Part shown: positions 8,052 to 21,136 of the stretch, in pieces
Layout of the letters: each line of letters begins with the position of its first letter
How positions within the stretch are numbered: position 1 is the first letter of the stretch
Assembly (NCBI GenBank): GCA_018971195.1
Contig: JAGXBK010000011.1
Span: 1 to 38,339 of the forward strand
DNA: 38,339 nt
Direction: 5' to 3'
Source: Betaproteobacteria bacterium
GTDB taxonomy: Bacteria; Pseudomonadota; Gammaproteobacteria; Burkholderiales; Casimicrobiaceae
Position numbers and translations under genes: made by a program
The notes under the pieces: model-generated
Told to the model about the DNA's origin: nothing
Seen by the model: only the letters and a program-made list of their open reading frames with translations
The model's database searches: none

Positions 8052-9272
8052 TCACGCGGCGGGATTGCGCGGCCCGTACATGTAGTCGCGAGTCAGCGGG
8101 TGCGGCAGGCGACCGTCGGGCAGCGGCTTGCCTGCGAGCACCTGCCACAGCGACAGCCAGCCACGTTCGAAGGCGTGCGCGGAACCCGCCATGTAGATGC
8201 GCCAGACACGGAATCGCTCCTCGCCGACCTCGGCGCGCGCCGCAGCCGCGTTCGCCTCGAGGCGATCGACCCAGTGCCACAGCGTCTTCGCGTAGTGCTC
8301 GCGCAGCGCCTCGGCATCGATCGCCTCCAGCCCGCACGCGGCCGCGGCGTGGAACACCTGCGACACGTGCGCGAGCTCGCCGCCCGGAAAGACGTACTCC
8401 TCGACAAAGTCGCCGATCCCGCTGCCCAGGCTGCGGGTGCCGACCTGGTTGTGCGTGATGCCGTGGTTCAGGACCAGGCCCCCCGGCACGAGCAGGCGCG
8501 CGATCTTGCCGAAATAGCGATCGAAATTGCGCGGACCGACATGCTCGAACATGCCGACACTCGAGATCTTGTCGTAGACCGCGACGTCCGGCAGATCGAG
8601 ATAGTCGCGCAGCTCGACGCGGACGCGACCGGCGAGGCCCTGCGCCTCGATCTCGCGCGTCACGTGATCGTGCTGGTTCCGCGACAGCGTGATGCCGTGT
8701 GCCTCGACGCCGTAGTTCTTCGCCGCCCACAGGATCAGCGCCCCCCACCCGCAGCCGATGTCGAGCAGTCGATCACCTTCGGCGAGCCGGAGCTTGCGGC
8801 AGATGTGGTCGAGCTTCTGCGCCTGCGCGTCGTCCAGCGAATCCCCCGGCGCATGGAAATACGCACAGGAGTAGACCATTCGCGAGTCGAGCCACATCCG
8901 GTAGAACGCATTCGAGACGTCGTAGTGGTGCTGGATGTTCGCCCGGTTGCCGCGCAGCCGGTGCACGACGCCGAGCAGCCTCCCGCGCGCGCCCTCGGCG
9001 CCGTGAGCGATGTCGCCGACCATCGATTCGGCGATGCCGAGCACGCGGCGCGCGCTGCCGGTGAAGTCGACGTCGCCATGCACGTAGGCGCGCGCGAGCC
9101 GCCCCATCGCCGGGGCGGCGAGCGCCCGCAGCCCGGCGAGGCTCCTGGCGATCACGTCGACTTCGGGCTTGGGCGACAACGGGATCCGGGCGCCGTCGGG
9201 CAACACGACGGCGATCGGCAATCCCCGGTCCGCATAGCGGCTGGCAATCAGCTTGTTGAGGGAACCCGGCAT
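8052..9272 (-). CDS. cfa: Cyclopropane-fatty-acyl-phospholipid synthase family methyltransferase
   Basis: Members of this family transfer a methyl/methylene group from S-adenosylmethionine to unsaturated acyl chains of membrane phospholipids. Visible motifs are QHHYDVSNAFYRMWLD, the family's YSCAYF stretch, the SAM-binding DIGCGWGALILWAA, GITLSRNQ, SSVGMFEHVG and the C-terminal FRVWRIYMAGSAHAF. From the ATG at 9272 the protein is 406 residues, close to the usual length. The frame stays open with further start codons at 9380 and 9407, and no start has a strong ribosome binding site, so the N-terminus is uncertain. It lies just upstream of ybeD with a 4-base gap. This is an unusual partner for the lip genes and may be a later insertion. 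Confidence 0.88.
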   Translation of the reverse strand: MPGSLNKLIASRYADRGLPIAVVLPDGARIPLSPKPEVDVIARSLAGLRALAAPAMGRLARAYVHGDVDFTGSARRVLGIAESMVGDIAHGAEGARGRLLGVVHRLRGNRANIQHHYDVSNAFYRMWLDSRMVYSCAYFHAPGDSLDDAQAQKLDHICRKLRLAEGDRLLDIGCGWGALILWAAKNYGVEAHGITLSRNQHDHVTREIEAQGLAGRVRVELRDYLDLPDVAVYDKISSVGMFEHVGPRNFDRYFGKIARLLVPGGLVLNHGITHNQVGTRSLGSGIGDFVEEYVFPGGELAHVSQVFHAAAACGLEAIDAEALREHYAKTLWHWVDRLEANAAAARAEVGEERFRVWRIYMAGSAHAFERGWLSLWQVLAGKPLPDGRLPHPLTRDYMYGPRNPAA

Positions 9273-9445
9273 CTGGCGTGCAATTTCTCGATTCCGACGT
9301 GCAAGTTTAGCAAGTCCGGCGACCGGCTCCGCAATGCCGGAGTCACCGGCTTTGACAGCGCCCCGCCGGGCTCCTACCATCGACGGCTCATTCCGCTTCG
9401 GATCCACAGACGGCGGTGCTCCCTGTGCACCGCGTCGAGTCCCCC

Positions 9446-9961
9446 ATGTCCAGCCACGCCGGCGAACCGGCTCCGGCGTTCGACGAGCGTCAATTCCGCG
9501 AAGCGCTCGCGCAGTTCGCGACCGGCGTGACCGTCGTGTGCGCCCGCGCCCCCGACCGCCGCTACGTCGGTTTCACCGCGAATTCGTTCACCTCGGTGTC
9601 GCTGGACCCGCCGCTGGTGCTGTGGAGCCTTTCCAGGCGCTCGGCGAGCCTCGCCGCGTTCGAAGCCGCGCCCGGCTATGCCATCAACGTGCTGTCGGCG
9701 CGGCAGGCCGACCTCGCGCGCCGCTTTTCACGCCCGCACGCCGACCGCTTCGCCGGCGTCGCGCACCGGCTCGGCCGGTCGGATGCCCCGCTGATCGACG
9801 GCTGCGTTGCGTGGCTCGAATGCCGGCATCACGCACTGCACCGGGCAGGCGATCACGTCGTGTTCGTCGGCCGGGTCGTGACCGTCGAGCGCTCGCATGG
9901 CCCGGGGCTGGTATTCCACCATCACCATTTCGGGACGACGGCCCCGCTCCCCGAGACCTGA
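9446..9961 (+). CDS. Flavin reductase domain protein (FMN reductase-like)
   Basis: The 171-residue protein matches the flavin reductase-like FMN-binding split-barrel family (HpaC/RutF type). Visible are FREALAQFATGVTVV, the FMN-binding stretch VGFTANSFTSVSLDPPLVLWSL, YAINVLSARQADLARRFS, then DHVVFVGRVV and a C-terminal HHHHFG. Such proteins use NAD(P)H to reduce FMN or FAD, often feeding a two-component monooxygenase; no partner oxygenase is present here. It is the only plus-strand gene between mltA and the small gene at 21564, facing the methyltransferase divergently and meeting the aminotransferase gene tail to tail with three bases between stops. The ATG at 9446 is preferred over an upstream in-frame GTG at 9416, because the family begins near this point. 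Confidence 0.88.
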   Translation: MSSHAGEPAPAFDERQFREALAQFATGVTVVCARAPDRRYVGFTANSFTSVSLDPPLVLWSLSRRSASLAAFEAAPGYAINVLSARQADLARRFSRPHADRFAGVAHRLGRSDAPLIDGCVAWLECRHHALHRAGDHVVFVGRVVTVERSHGPGLVFHHHHFGTTAPLPET

Positions 9962-9964
9962 CCC

Positions 9965-10822
9965 TCAGGCCGCGCGCGGCTTGCGCTCCTGGAACGCCTT
10001 CCACATCTTCCGGAACAGCGGCCCGGGCGTACCGCCGCCCACGGGCCGGCCGTCGATCCGCGTGACGGCGAGCACTTCCTTCGACGACGACGACAGCCAG
10101 ACCTCGTCGGCGGCGAGCACCTCGGCATGCGTGACCGGGCGCACGTCGACCTGGATGCCGATGTCGCGCGCGAGCTCGAGCGTCGCGTCGTAGGTGATGC
10201 CCGGGAGGATCTGGTGGTCCTTGGGCGGCGCCACGATCGCGCCGTTGTGCACGATCAGCACGTTGGACGCCGACGCCTCGGTCAGGTGCCCGTCGCGGAA
10301 AAGAACCGTCTCGACCGCGCCATGGTCGACGGCGAGCTGGCGCATCAGCACGTTGCCGAGCAGCGACGTCGTCTTGAGGTCGCAGCGCAGCCAGCGGTTG
10401 TCCTGCGCGGTGATGACGTCGACTCCGCGCTCGACCTGCACCGGCGTCGGCAGCACCAGCGGATTGCTCATCATGAACACCGTCGGAGCGACGCCTTGCG
10501 GGAACGCATGGTCGCGCCGGGCGACGCCGCGCGTCACCTGCATGTAGACCGCCTGGTCGGCAAAGGACTGCCGCGCGATCAGCTCCGCGACCAGCGCCTC
10601 CCACGTCGCGATCGGATGCGGATTGGGGAGGCGGATGCCGTCGAGGCTGTGCTGCAGGCGCGCGAGGTGCTGCGGCATCCGGTACGGCTGCCGGGCGTAG
10701 ACGGGCACGACTTCGTAGACGCCGTCGCCGAAGATGAAGCCGCGATCGAGCACCGGAATCCTGGCGTCGGCGATCGGCATGAACTCGCCGTTGAGGTAGA
10801 CGGGTGGGCTTGCGTCGGGCAT
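9965..10822 (-). CDS. dat: D-amino-acid / branched-chain class-IV aminotransferase
   Basis: This is a PLP enzyme of fold type IV. The 285-residue protein shows YLNGEFMPIADARIPVLDRGFIFGDGVYE, the PLP lysine Lys150 in CDLKTTSLLGN, VLFRDGHLTEASASNVLI, the phosphate-binding ILPGITYDATLELA, and a C-terminal EVWLSSSSKEVLAVTRIDG. The match to D-alanine/D-amino-acid transaminases is stronger than to IlvE, and the position after dacC is where betaproteobacteria usually carry this gene (annotated dat). The likely role is D-glutamate/D-alanine metabolism for peptidoglycan, but substrate specificity cannot be read from sequence. The ATG at 10822 is used because the family's N-terminus starts a few residues before VYLNG; it lies 94 bases after dacC. 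Confidence 0.92.
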   Translation of the reverse strand: MPDASPPVYLNGEFMPIADARIPVLDRGFIFGDGVYEVVPVYARQPYRMPQHLARLQHSLDGIRLPNPHPIATWEALVAELIARQSFADQAVYMQVTRGVARRDHAFPQGVAPTVFMMSNPLVLPTPVQVERGVDVITAQDNRWLRCDLKTTSLLGNVLMRQLAVDHGAVETVLFRDGHLTEASASNVLIVHNGAIVAPPKDHQILPGITYDATLELARDIGIQVDVRPVTHAEVLAADEVWLSSSSKEVLAVTRIDGRPVGGGTPGPLFRKMWKAFQERKPRAA

Positions 10823-10916
10823 CGCGTCGGCGGTCGGTTGCGGTCGGTGCGGCAATGTCGCTGCGGCAATGATACGCGGCGCAGCGCGCCGCGCCCGGCG
10901 TCGATCGCGTGTCCGC

Positions 10917-12206
10917 TCAGCGGCGGGTGAACCAGAGCCTGACGGTGTCCACCGCGCGACCGAACACGCTGGCGAGCGGGACTTCGTCGAGCGCGATCAG
11001 CGGGAACTGCGCGACCGGCTGGCCCTTGAGCGAGACCTTCACGACGCCCACCGGCTGCGACAAGAGCACCGGCGCGATCAGCGGCTCCTTCGATTCGAGC
11101 GTCAGCGCGAGATCGGGCGCTTCCCCCTTGGGCAGGGTCACGTAGCGCGCCGCGAGGAAACCTGCGTTGACGTCCTTCTTCGCGCCTTTCCAGACGCGCA
11201 GCGTCGTAATGGGCTTGCCCGACTGGTAGAGCGCGACCGTGTCGAACGACTGGAAGCCCCAGTTGAGGAGCTTCTGGCTTTCGGAGGCACGGCCGGCGTC
11301 GGTGCTCGCGCCCAGCACGACGGCGACCAGGCGCCGCTCGCCGCGCTTGGCCGATGCGACCAGGCAATAGCCGGCGGCCTCGGTGTGCCCGGTCTTGACG
11401 CCGTCGACCGTCGGATCGCTCCACAGCAGGCGGTTGCGGTTGGATTGCGTGATGTTGTTGTAGCGGTATTCCTTGATCGCGAACAGCGGGTAGTACTCGG
11501 GAAAGTCGCGGATCAGCGCGACCGTCAGCTTCGCGATGTCGTTCGCCGTCGAGTAGTGCTGCGGGTTGGGCAGGCCGTTGACGTCGGCGTAATGCGTGCC
11601 GGTGAGGCCGAGCTTCGCGGCTTCGCGGTTCATGCGCTCGACGAACGCGTCGGTGGTGCCCGCGATCAGCTCCGCAAGCGCGACCGTGGCGTCGTTGCCG
11701 GACTGCACGATGACGCCGTGGATCAGCTCGTCGACGGTGACCGGCTTGCGCGGCTCGATGAACATCCGCGATCCGCCGGTCCGCCACGCGTTTTCCGAGA
11801 CGGGCACCACCTGCCCGAGATCGATCGTCTTCGCCTTCAGCGCCTGGAAGACCAGATACGTCGTCATCAGCTTGGTCAGCGAGGCGGGCTCGCGGCGCTC
11901 GTCGCCGTTGGACGATGTGAGGACCTGGCCCGACAGCATGTCGACCAGCGTCCACGCCGCCGCATCGACGCTCGGCGCGACCGGGCCTCCCGGGATCTGC
12001 GCCAGCGGCGTCAGTACCGGGGCGGCGGCCGTCGGCGCCGCCTCGGCTGTGGCCGCGGCGGGCTTCGGCGGCGCGGCGAGCGGATTCGGGAGCGCCGAGG
12101 TCGTGGTACCGGCCGCGGGGGCCGGCGCGCCCGGTTGCGCGAGCGTCGGGAGCGGGAGGGCGCAGATCGCCAACGCGAGCGCGCAGGACAGCGTGAACGG
12201 ACGCAT
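10917..12206 (-). CDS. dacC: D-alanyl-D-alanine carboxypeptidase (PBP5/6 type)
   Basis: This periplasmic enzyme removes the terminal D-alanine from peptidoglycan pentapeptides. The 429-residue protein has a signal peptide (about 1-24, ending TLAQ) and an unusually long Ala/Pro-rich linker (about 25-75). The S11 peptidase domain follows with all three active-site motifs: Ser109-x-x-Lys112 (SLTK), Ser169-Gly-Asn171 and Lys271-Thr-Gly. The PBP5 C-terminal beta domain and an amphipathic tail (FGRAVDTVRLWFTRR) for membrane anchoring come last. Alternative ATGs at 12212 and 12215 would add two or three residues. It follows gcvP by 23 bases and is followed by dat, a logical pair because the reaction releases D-alanine. 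Confidence 0.95.
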   Translation of the reverse strand: MRPFTLSCALALAICALPLPTLAQPGAPAPAAGTTTSALPNPLAAPPKPAAATAEAAPTAAAPVLTPLAQIPGGPVAPSVDAAAWTLVDMLSGQVLTSSNGDERREPASLTKLMTTYLVFQALKAKTIDLGQVVPVSENAWRTGGSRMFIEPRKPVTVDELIHGVIVQSGNDATVALAELIAGTTDAFVERMNREAAKLGLTGTHYADVNGLPNPQHYSTANDIAKLTVALIRDFPEYYPLFAIKEYRYNNITQSNRNRLLWSDPTVDGVKTGHTEAAGYCLVASAKRGERRLVAVVLGASTDAGRASESQKLLNWGFQSFDTVALYQSGKPITTLRVWKGAKKDVNAGFLAARYVTLPKGEAPDLALTLESKEPLIAPVLLSQPVGVVKVSLKGQPVAQFPLIALDEVPLASVFGRAVDTVRLWFTRR

Positions 12207-12229
12207 GAACATCATCGAAAAGCGGGTGA

Positions 12230-15112
<2,883 letters not shown>

Positions 15113-15170
15113 GCGCTCGCTCCGCGGCACGCCCGCGCACCGTTTCGACGGGCGCGGACCTGCAGGTGGA

Positions 15171-15554
15171 TCAGGATTGGGCGATCAGCTTCGAGTACGC
15201 GGCGGCGTCCATCAGGCCGGCGAGCTGCGAGGGCTCGCTCGGCCGCAGGCGGAAGAGCCACGCGGCATAGGCGTCCTCGTTGACCGCCTCGGGGGCGCCG
15301 GAAAGGGCGTCGTTGGAAGCGACGACCTCGCCCGACAGCGGCGCGTAGACGTCGCTCGCCGCTTTCACCGATTCGACGACGGCACAGGACTCGCCGGCAT
15401 TCACCTTGCGCCCCGGCTTGGGAAGGTCGACGTAGACCAGATCGCCGAGCGCCGCCTGCGCGTGATCGGTGATGCCGATCGTCACCGTGCCGTCGGGCTC
15501 CGGGCGTATCCATTCGTGGCTGTCGACGTACTTGAGGTCGGGGGGAACGCGCAT
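15171..15554 (-). CDS. gcvH: Glycine cleavage system H protein
   Basis: GcvH is the lipoylated carrier that shuttles the aminomethyl group from P protein to T protein. The 127-residue protein shows [33 protein letters not shown] and the lipoylation site Lys64 in [29 protein letters not shown] and a short C-terminal helix follow. Length is standard. The ATG at 15554 has a GGAG site 7 bases upstream and follows gcvT after 40 bases. Its lipoyl group would come from the LipB/LipA pathway encoded downstream in this same window. Confidence 0.97.
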   Translation of the reverse strand: MRVPPDLKYVDSHEWIRPEPDGTVTIGITDHAQAALGDLVYVDLPKPGRKVNAGESCAVVESVKAASDVYAPLSGEVVASNDALSGAPEAVNEDAYAAWLFRLRPSEPSQLAGLMDAAAYSKLIAQS

Positions 15555-15594
15555 GGCGGGACTCCGGGGAAGTTGTGCTGCGGTTGACGGTGGC

Positions 15595-16704
15595 TCACTG
15601 GACCAGCGCGCGGCCGTTGCGAACGAAAGGCGGCTTCACGACGCGCGCGGCGAGCCGCTTGTCGCGGACCTGGACGTGCACGGTGTCGCCGACCGCGACC
15701 GCCGCCGGCAGGCGGGCAAGCGCGATCGACTTTCGCAGCGTCGGCGAAAACGTGCCGCTGGTGATCTCGCCTTCGCCGGCGTCGGTGTGCACCGCCTGAT
15801 GCGCACGCAACACGCCACCGGCGTCGGTCAGGACGAGGCCGGCGAGCCGGCGCCTGGCGGGACGCGCGAGCAGCGCGGCCTTGCCTGCGAAATCGCGGTC
15901 GCTCGCGAGGTCGACGGTCCAGGCGAGCCCCGACTCCAGCGGCGAGACGCTCTCGTCCATGTCCTGTCCGTAGAGGTTCATTCCCGCCTCGAGGCGCAGC
16001 GTGTCGCGCGCGCCCAGGCCGCAGGGCGTCACACCCTGGGCCGCCAGCGCGCGCCAGAGCACTTCGGCGTGGACTGCCGGCACGACGATCTCGAATCCGT
16101 CCTCGCCCGTGTAGCCGGTGCGCGCGATGAACAGCTCGCCCATGCCGGGTGCGGCGAACGTCGCCGCATTGAACGGCCCGAGCGCGGCGCTCGCAGCCTC
16201 GCTGCCGGGGACGGCGCGCCAGACGTGCTCGCGCGCCTGCGGGCCCTGCACCGCGATGATCGCGAGGTCGGCACGGGGGACGAGGCGCAGCCCGGGCGCC
16301 CGCGCGCCTGCCAGCGCCGTCAGCCACGCGATGTCCTTGTCGGCGGTGGCCGCATTGACGACCAGGCGAAAGAAACCCTCGCGCAAAAAATAGACGATGA
16401 GGTCGTCGAGGACGCCGCCGTCGTCCGCGAGCAGGCACGAATAAAGCGCCTTGCCGGGCGTCTTGAGCCTGTCGACGTTGTTGGCGAGCGCGTAGCGCAG
16501 GAAATCGCGTGGCGCGGCTGCCGGCGTGCCGTGGATGTCGACGACCCGCATGTGCGAGACGTCGAACATCCCCGCGTCGCGCCTCACCGCGTGGTGCTCG
16601 TCGATCTGCGAGCCGTAGTTGACCGGCATGTCCCAGCCGCCGAAATCGACCATGCGGGCGCCGGCCGCGCGGTGGGTGGCATTGAGCGACGTTGGTTTGG
16701 GCAC
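15595..16704 (-). CDS. gcvT: Glycine cleavage system aminomethyltransferase, T protein
   Basis: The T protein releases ammonia from the aminomethyl-lipoyl arm and makes 5,10-methylene-tetrahydrofolate. The 369-residue protein shows [23 protein letters not shown] split over the N-terminus, then [14 protein letters not shown], the folate-binding [28 protein letters not shown], and the C-terminal [17 protein letters not shown] barrel. The GTG start at 16704 is supported by a GGAGG site 7 bases upstream and is the first codon after the riboswitch terminator element. It heads the gcvT-gcvH-gcvP unit, which should be switched by glycine. Confidence 0.96.
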   Translation of the reverse strand: MPKPTSLNATHRAAGARMVDFGGWDMPVNYGSQIDEHHAVRRDAGMFDVSHMRVVDIHGTPAAAPRDFLRYALANNVDRLKTPGKALYSCLLADDGGVLDDLIVYFLREGFFRLVVNAATADKDIAWLTALAGARAPGLRLVPRADLAIIAVQGPQAREHVWRAVPGSEAASAALGPFNAATFAAPGMGELFIARTGYTGEDGFEIVVPAVHAEVLWRALAAQGVTPCGLGARDTLRLEAGMNLYGQDMDESVSPLESGLAWTVDLASDRDFAGKAALLARPARRRLAGLVLTDAGGVLRAHQAVHTDAGEGEITSGTFSPTLRKSIALARLPAAVAVGDTVHVQVRDKRLAARVVKPPFVRNGRALVQ

Positions 16705-16719
16705 GCGGCCTCCGGGCGG

Positions 16720-16759
16720 AAAAGCAAAAGGGGCGGCGCGGATGCCTCCGCGTCGCCCC
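16720..16759 (-). terminator. Rho-independent terminator, expression platform of the glycine riboswitch
   Basis: Read on the minus strand, GGGGCG and CGCGG pair with CCGCG and CGCCCC across one A/C mismatch, closing on a GGCA loop, and TTTTGCTTTT follows at once. It stands directly after the second glycine aptamer and 15 bases before the gcvT start codon. Its 5' arm begins next to the last conserved aptamer bases, as expected when glycine binding decides whether the hairpin forms. Confidence 0.85.
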
Positions 16760-16958
16760 GTCTGTCCTTTTACCTGAGAGATTGCGGCCGCGCGATGCGG
16801 CCGCGCTGCCGGGTGCCCCTTCGGTGGGCCGCGCATCCGATGCGCCGGCCGCTCTCCAGATCGTGTCTGTCCTGCGTGCGGTCCTTTTGCCTGAGCGGTT
16901 TCGGGGTTACGCCTTCGGCGGCTCCGGCGATCGGCCGGCGCTCTCTCCTCCACGCAGG
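16760..16958 (-). promoter_or_regulatory. Tandem glycine riboswitch (two aptamers) upstream of gcvT
   Basis: Two consecutive glycine aptamers are readable on the minus strand. The first (about 16871-16958) opens with GGAGGAGAGAGCGCC, contains GCCGAAGG and closes with CTCAGGCAAAAGGACC, framed by a CTGCGTG/CACGCAG P1 stem. The second (about 16760-16863) opens with CTGGAGAGC, contains CACCGAAGG and closes with CTCTCAGGTAAAAGGACAG. These are the signature conserved blocks of the gcvT riboswitch class. A short linker with GGACAGACACGA separates them. In known cases glycine binding turns on the glycine cleavage genes, so excess glycine is oxidised. The promoter is not certain: a weak GATACG lies at 16965-16970, next to the end of the cytochrome c gene. 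Confidence 0.93.
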
Positions 16959-16979
16959 CCGCAGCGTATCACAGTCCTG

Positions 16980-17297
16980 CTATTTCTTGAGCGCGAGGAT
17001 CATCTCGACCATCTTCTTGATGTCGGCGTCGCTGACCTGCGAATTGGGAGGCATCGGAATCTGGCCCCAGGTCCCCGAGCCGCCTTTCTTGATCTTTGCC
17101 TCGAGCATCGCGGCCGCCTTCGGATCGCCGCGGTACTTCGCGGCAACGTCCTTGTAGGCCGGTCCGAGGATCTTCTTGTCCTCCGAATGGCAGGCGCTGC
17201 AGCCATTCTTCTTCATCATGTCTTCGAGCTGGTCGGCAAAGGCGGCCGAGGCTACCGTCAGCGAGGCGATTGCAAGGATTGCCGTTGCGGTCTTCAT
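16980..17297 (-). CDS. Small periplasmic class I cytochrome c (c551/c552-like)
   Basis: The 105-residue precursor has a signal peptide cleaved after about residue 21 (VASAAFA). The mature cytochrome of about 84 residues has one haem site, Cys33-Ser-Ala-Cys36-His37, and the axial methionine Met82 in QIPMPPN. The helix DADIKKMVEMILALKK closes the fold. The family (cytochrome c8/c551) carries single electrons in the periplasm, for example to terminal oxidases, nitrite reductase or peroxidases. The ATG at 17297 has a GGAG site. It follows the DUF255 gene by 28 bases and is itself followed 21 bases later by the glycine riboswitch, so its transcript may read into the riboswitch and end at that terminator. 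Confidence 0.93.
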   Translation of the reverse strand: MKTATAILAIASLTVASAAFADQLEDMMKKNGCSACHSEDKKILGPAYKDVAAKYRGDPKAAAMLEAKIKKGGSGTWGQIPMPPNSQVSDADIKKMVEMILALKK

Positions 17298-17325
17298 TGG
17301 AGCTCCATCGGGGTTGGGTTCGACG

Positions 17326-19371
<2,046 letters not shown>

Positions 19372-19462
19372 GGCCCTGCGAGCTTACGACGCCGGCCGGG
19401 AAACGTCGACCGGCGGCGTCGTCCACAGCGCTGACCGGCCGCGTCGGCCGGCGCGGGAACGA

Positions 19463-21136
19463 TCAGTCGTCCTCGACCGCCTCGAACACGACCCGCTCGA
19501 AATCCGCGCCCCGCTGGACGATGCGCAGCAGGCGAAACCTGCGTCCGCTGCCCACTTCGTCGACGCGCATGATGCGGCCGGCATTGAAGGCGCGCGGCGA
19601 CATGACCAGCGTCGACGGCTCCTCGGGGGTGCCCGAGAGCAGCAACGCGGGGGCCGGCGGATCCTCGCTGCGATCCTGGTTCACCATGCGGACGGCGTAG
19701 CCCCTCGGGTCGCCCGCCCAGATCCGCACCGACAGCGCGAGCTCCCCTTCGCCTTCCGCGGCAAGCCGCGTGACGTATCCCAGGCGCACGCGCCCGTCCT
19801 CGCGGACGACGACAAGCTGGTCGAGGAACCACTCGTAGTGCGTGGCGCCGGGATGCTTGACCGTGGCCTCGCGCCATTCGGCGGCGCCGTACCATTTCTC
19901 CCAGGGCCAGTTGCGCTCGGCCTCTTCGCGGTGACGGTCGAAGTCGGTGATGCCGCCGACGGTCTGGAGGTACTTGGTCGGGTTCTCGTTGTCGCGCCCA
20001 AGCGGATCCTGGCGCGCGAACGAGCGCCCGGCGACGCGGAAATAGGCGGCAGCCGCGCCGCCGGCTGCGAGCTCGATCGCGCGCGATTTGGTCCGCTGGA
20101 CATTGCGCGGCGCCTGCAGCCAGTGAAGCTCGAGGTGGGCGAGCAGCGTGCACGCAGCGTCGGTGGACAGGTCGTCACCGAGTTGCAGGTCCGCCGGAGA
20201 GCTGCCGTTCGCAAGGCGCTTCAACCGCCCGCGCACGCTGGTCGCGAGCTTCGCCGGATAGCCGAAGCGTGTCGACGCGGACGGGGTGGCCGGCGCCGCG
20301 TTGGCGAGCACCGCGCCATGCTCGCCCTCGAGGTCGACGATGATGATCGCGCCCTCGCTCTCCCGCTGCTGCGCGTACGGAAACAGCTTGCGCGCCCATT
20401 GCGAAAGCCAGCGATCGACGAGCTCGATCTGCCTCATCGACAGCGCGTAGGGATCGGCCAGCGCCATCAGAAGCGCATGGCTGTACATCGAGTAGCACGA
20501 CAGGCCGTCGGCCTCAGGCATCAGGGCGTCGGAGACGCCCACCGTCGTGCAGTCGAGCATTTCGGCGAGGCGGTAGTACGCGTGCAGCTCCTGCCACAGC
20601 GCGGGCGGCGCGACGCGCCGCGCGAGACCATGGACGATCACCAGTTGCTTGCCGACGTACAGCGCGCGCTGCAGCAGCTTCGCCTTGACGCCCTGCAGCT
20701 CGCTGTCGCCTTCCAGCAGCGGCTTCAGGCACGTCGAATACTGGACCCAAAGCGCCTGCCAGAGCGCGATCGCCTGCTCGGCGGCCTCGCGCTCGCGCTC
20801 GCCGGCGGGCTGCGGCTTGCCTGCGTAGCGGCGCGCGAGCTCGGCATGGAGGTGCGCCACTGGTTCCCGGGCGAGCTCCGCGATCGTCGCGCGCTCGCGC
20901 GGAGGCATCTCTGCGGCGGCCATCGCGCGGAGCTGTCCGAGCAGCGCGGCGTGGGCCTGCCCGACGCCGGACAGCGGGAGCGCCTTCATCCACTTCGCCG
21001 CCCCTGAGCTGTCGGCCCAGGCGAGCGGAGGCGCGTCGCCCTGCGTGACCAGCGGTGGCGTGTGGTCCGGCGCGGCGACCGGCGCCACCGCGCCGGTCAC
21101 GCCGGACGCTGCGAGCACCGGCGCAGCCTCCTGCAT
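19463..21136 (-). CDS. Conserved protein of uncertain function, possibly PilZ-like/c-di-GMP-binding family
   Basis: The 557-residue protein has no signal peptide or membrane segment. After a Pro/Ala-rich N-terminus comes an all-alpha region: WMKALPLSGVGQAHAALLGQL, EMPPRERATIAELAREPV, LARRYAGKPQPAGE. The layout resembles long betaproteobacterial proteins annotated as putative cyclic-di-GMP-binding or 'molecular chaperone' proteins. The C-terminal third is beta-rich (VVREDGRVRLGYVTRL, ALSVRIWAGDPRGYAVRMVNQ, STLVMSPRAFNAGRIMRV, RRFRLLRIVQRGADFERVVF) and could hold a PilZ-like barrel. I see no clean RxxxR...DxSxxG motif, so nucleotide binding is unproven. The ATG at 21136 has a good AGGAG site 6 bases upstream. 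The gene stands alone, 91 bases before the DUF255 start. Confidence 0.7.
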   Translation of the reverse strand: MQEAAPVLAASGVTGAVAPVAAPDHTPPLVTQGDAPPLAWADSSGAAKWMKALPLSGVGQAHAALLGQLRAMAAAEMPPRERATIAELAREPVAHLHAELARRYAGKPQPAGEREREAAEQAIALWQALWVQYSTCLKPLLEGDSELQGVKAKLLQRALYVGKQLVIVHGLARRVAPPALWQELHAYYRLAEMLDCTTVGVSDALMPEADGLSCYSMYSHALLMALADPYALSMRQIELVDRWLSQWARKLFPYAQQRESEGAIIIVDLEGEHGAVLANAAPATPSASTRFGYPAKLATSVRGRLKRLANGSSPADLQLGDDLSTDAACTLLAHLELHWLQAPRNVQRTKSRAIELAAGGAAAAYFRVAGRSFARQDPLGRDNENPTKYLQTVGGITDFDRHREEAERNWPWEKWYGAAEWREATVKHPGATHYEWFLDQLVVVREDGRVRLGYVTRLAAEGEGELALSVRIWAGDPRGYAVRMVNQDRSEDPPAPALLLSGTPEEPSTLVMSPRAFNAGRIMRVDEVGSGRRFRLLRIVQRGADFERVVFEAVEDD

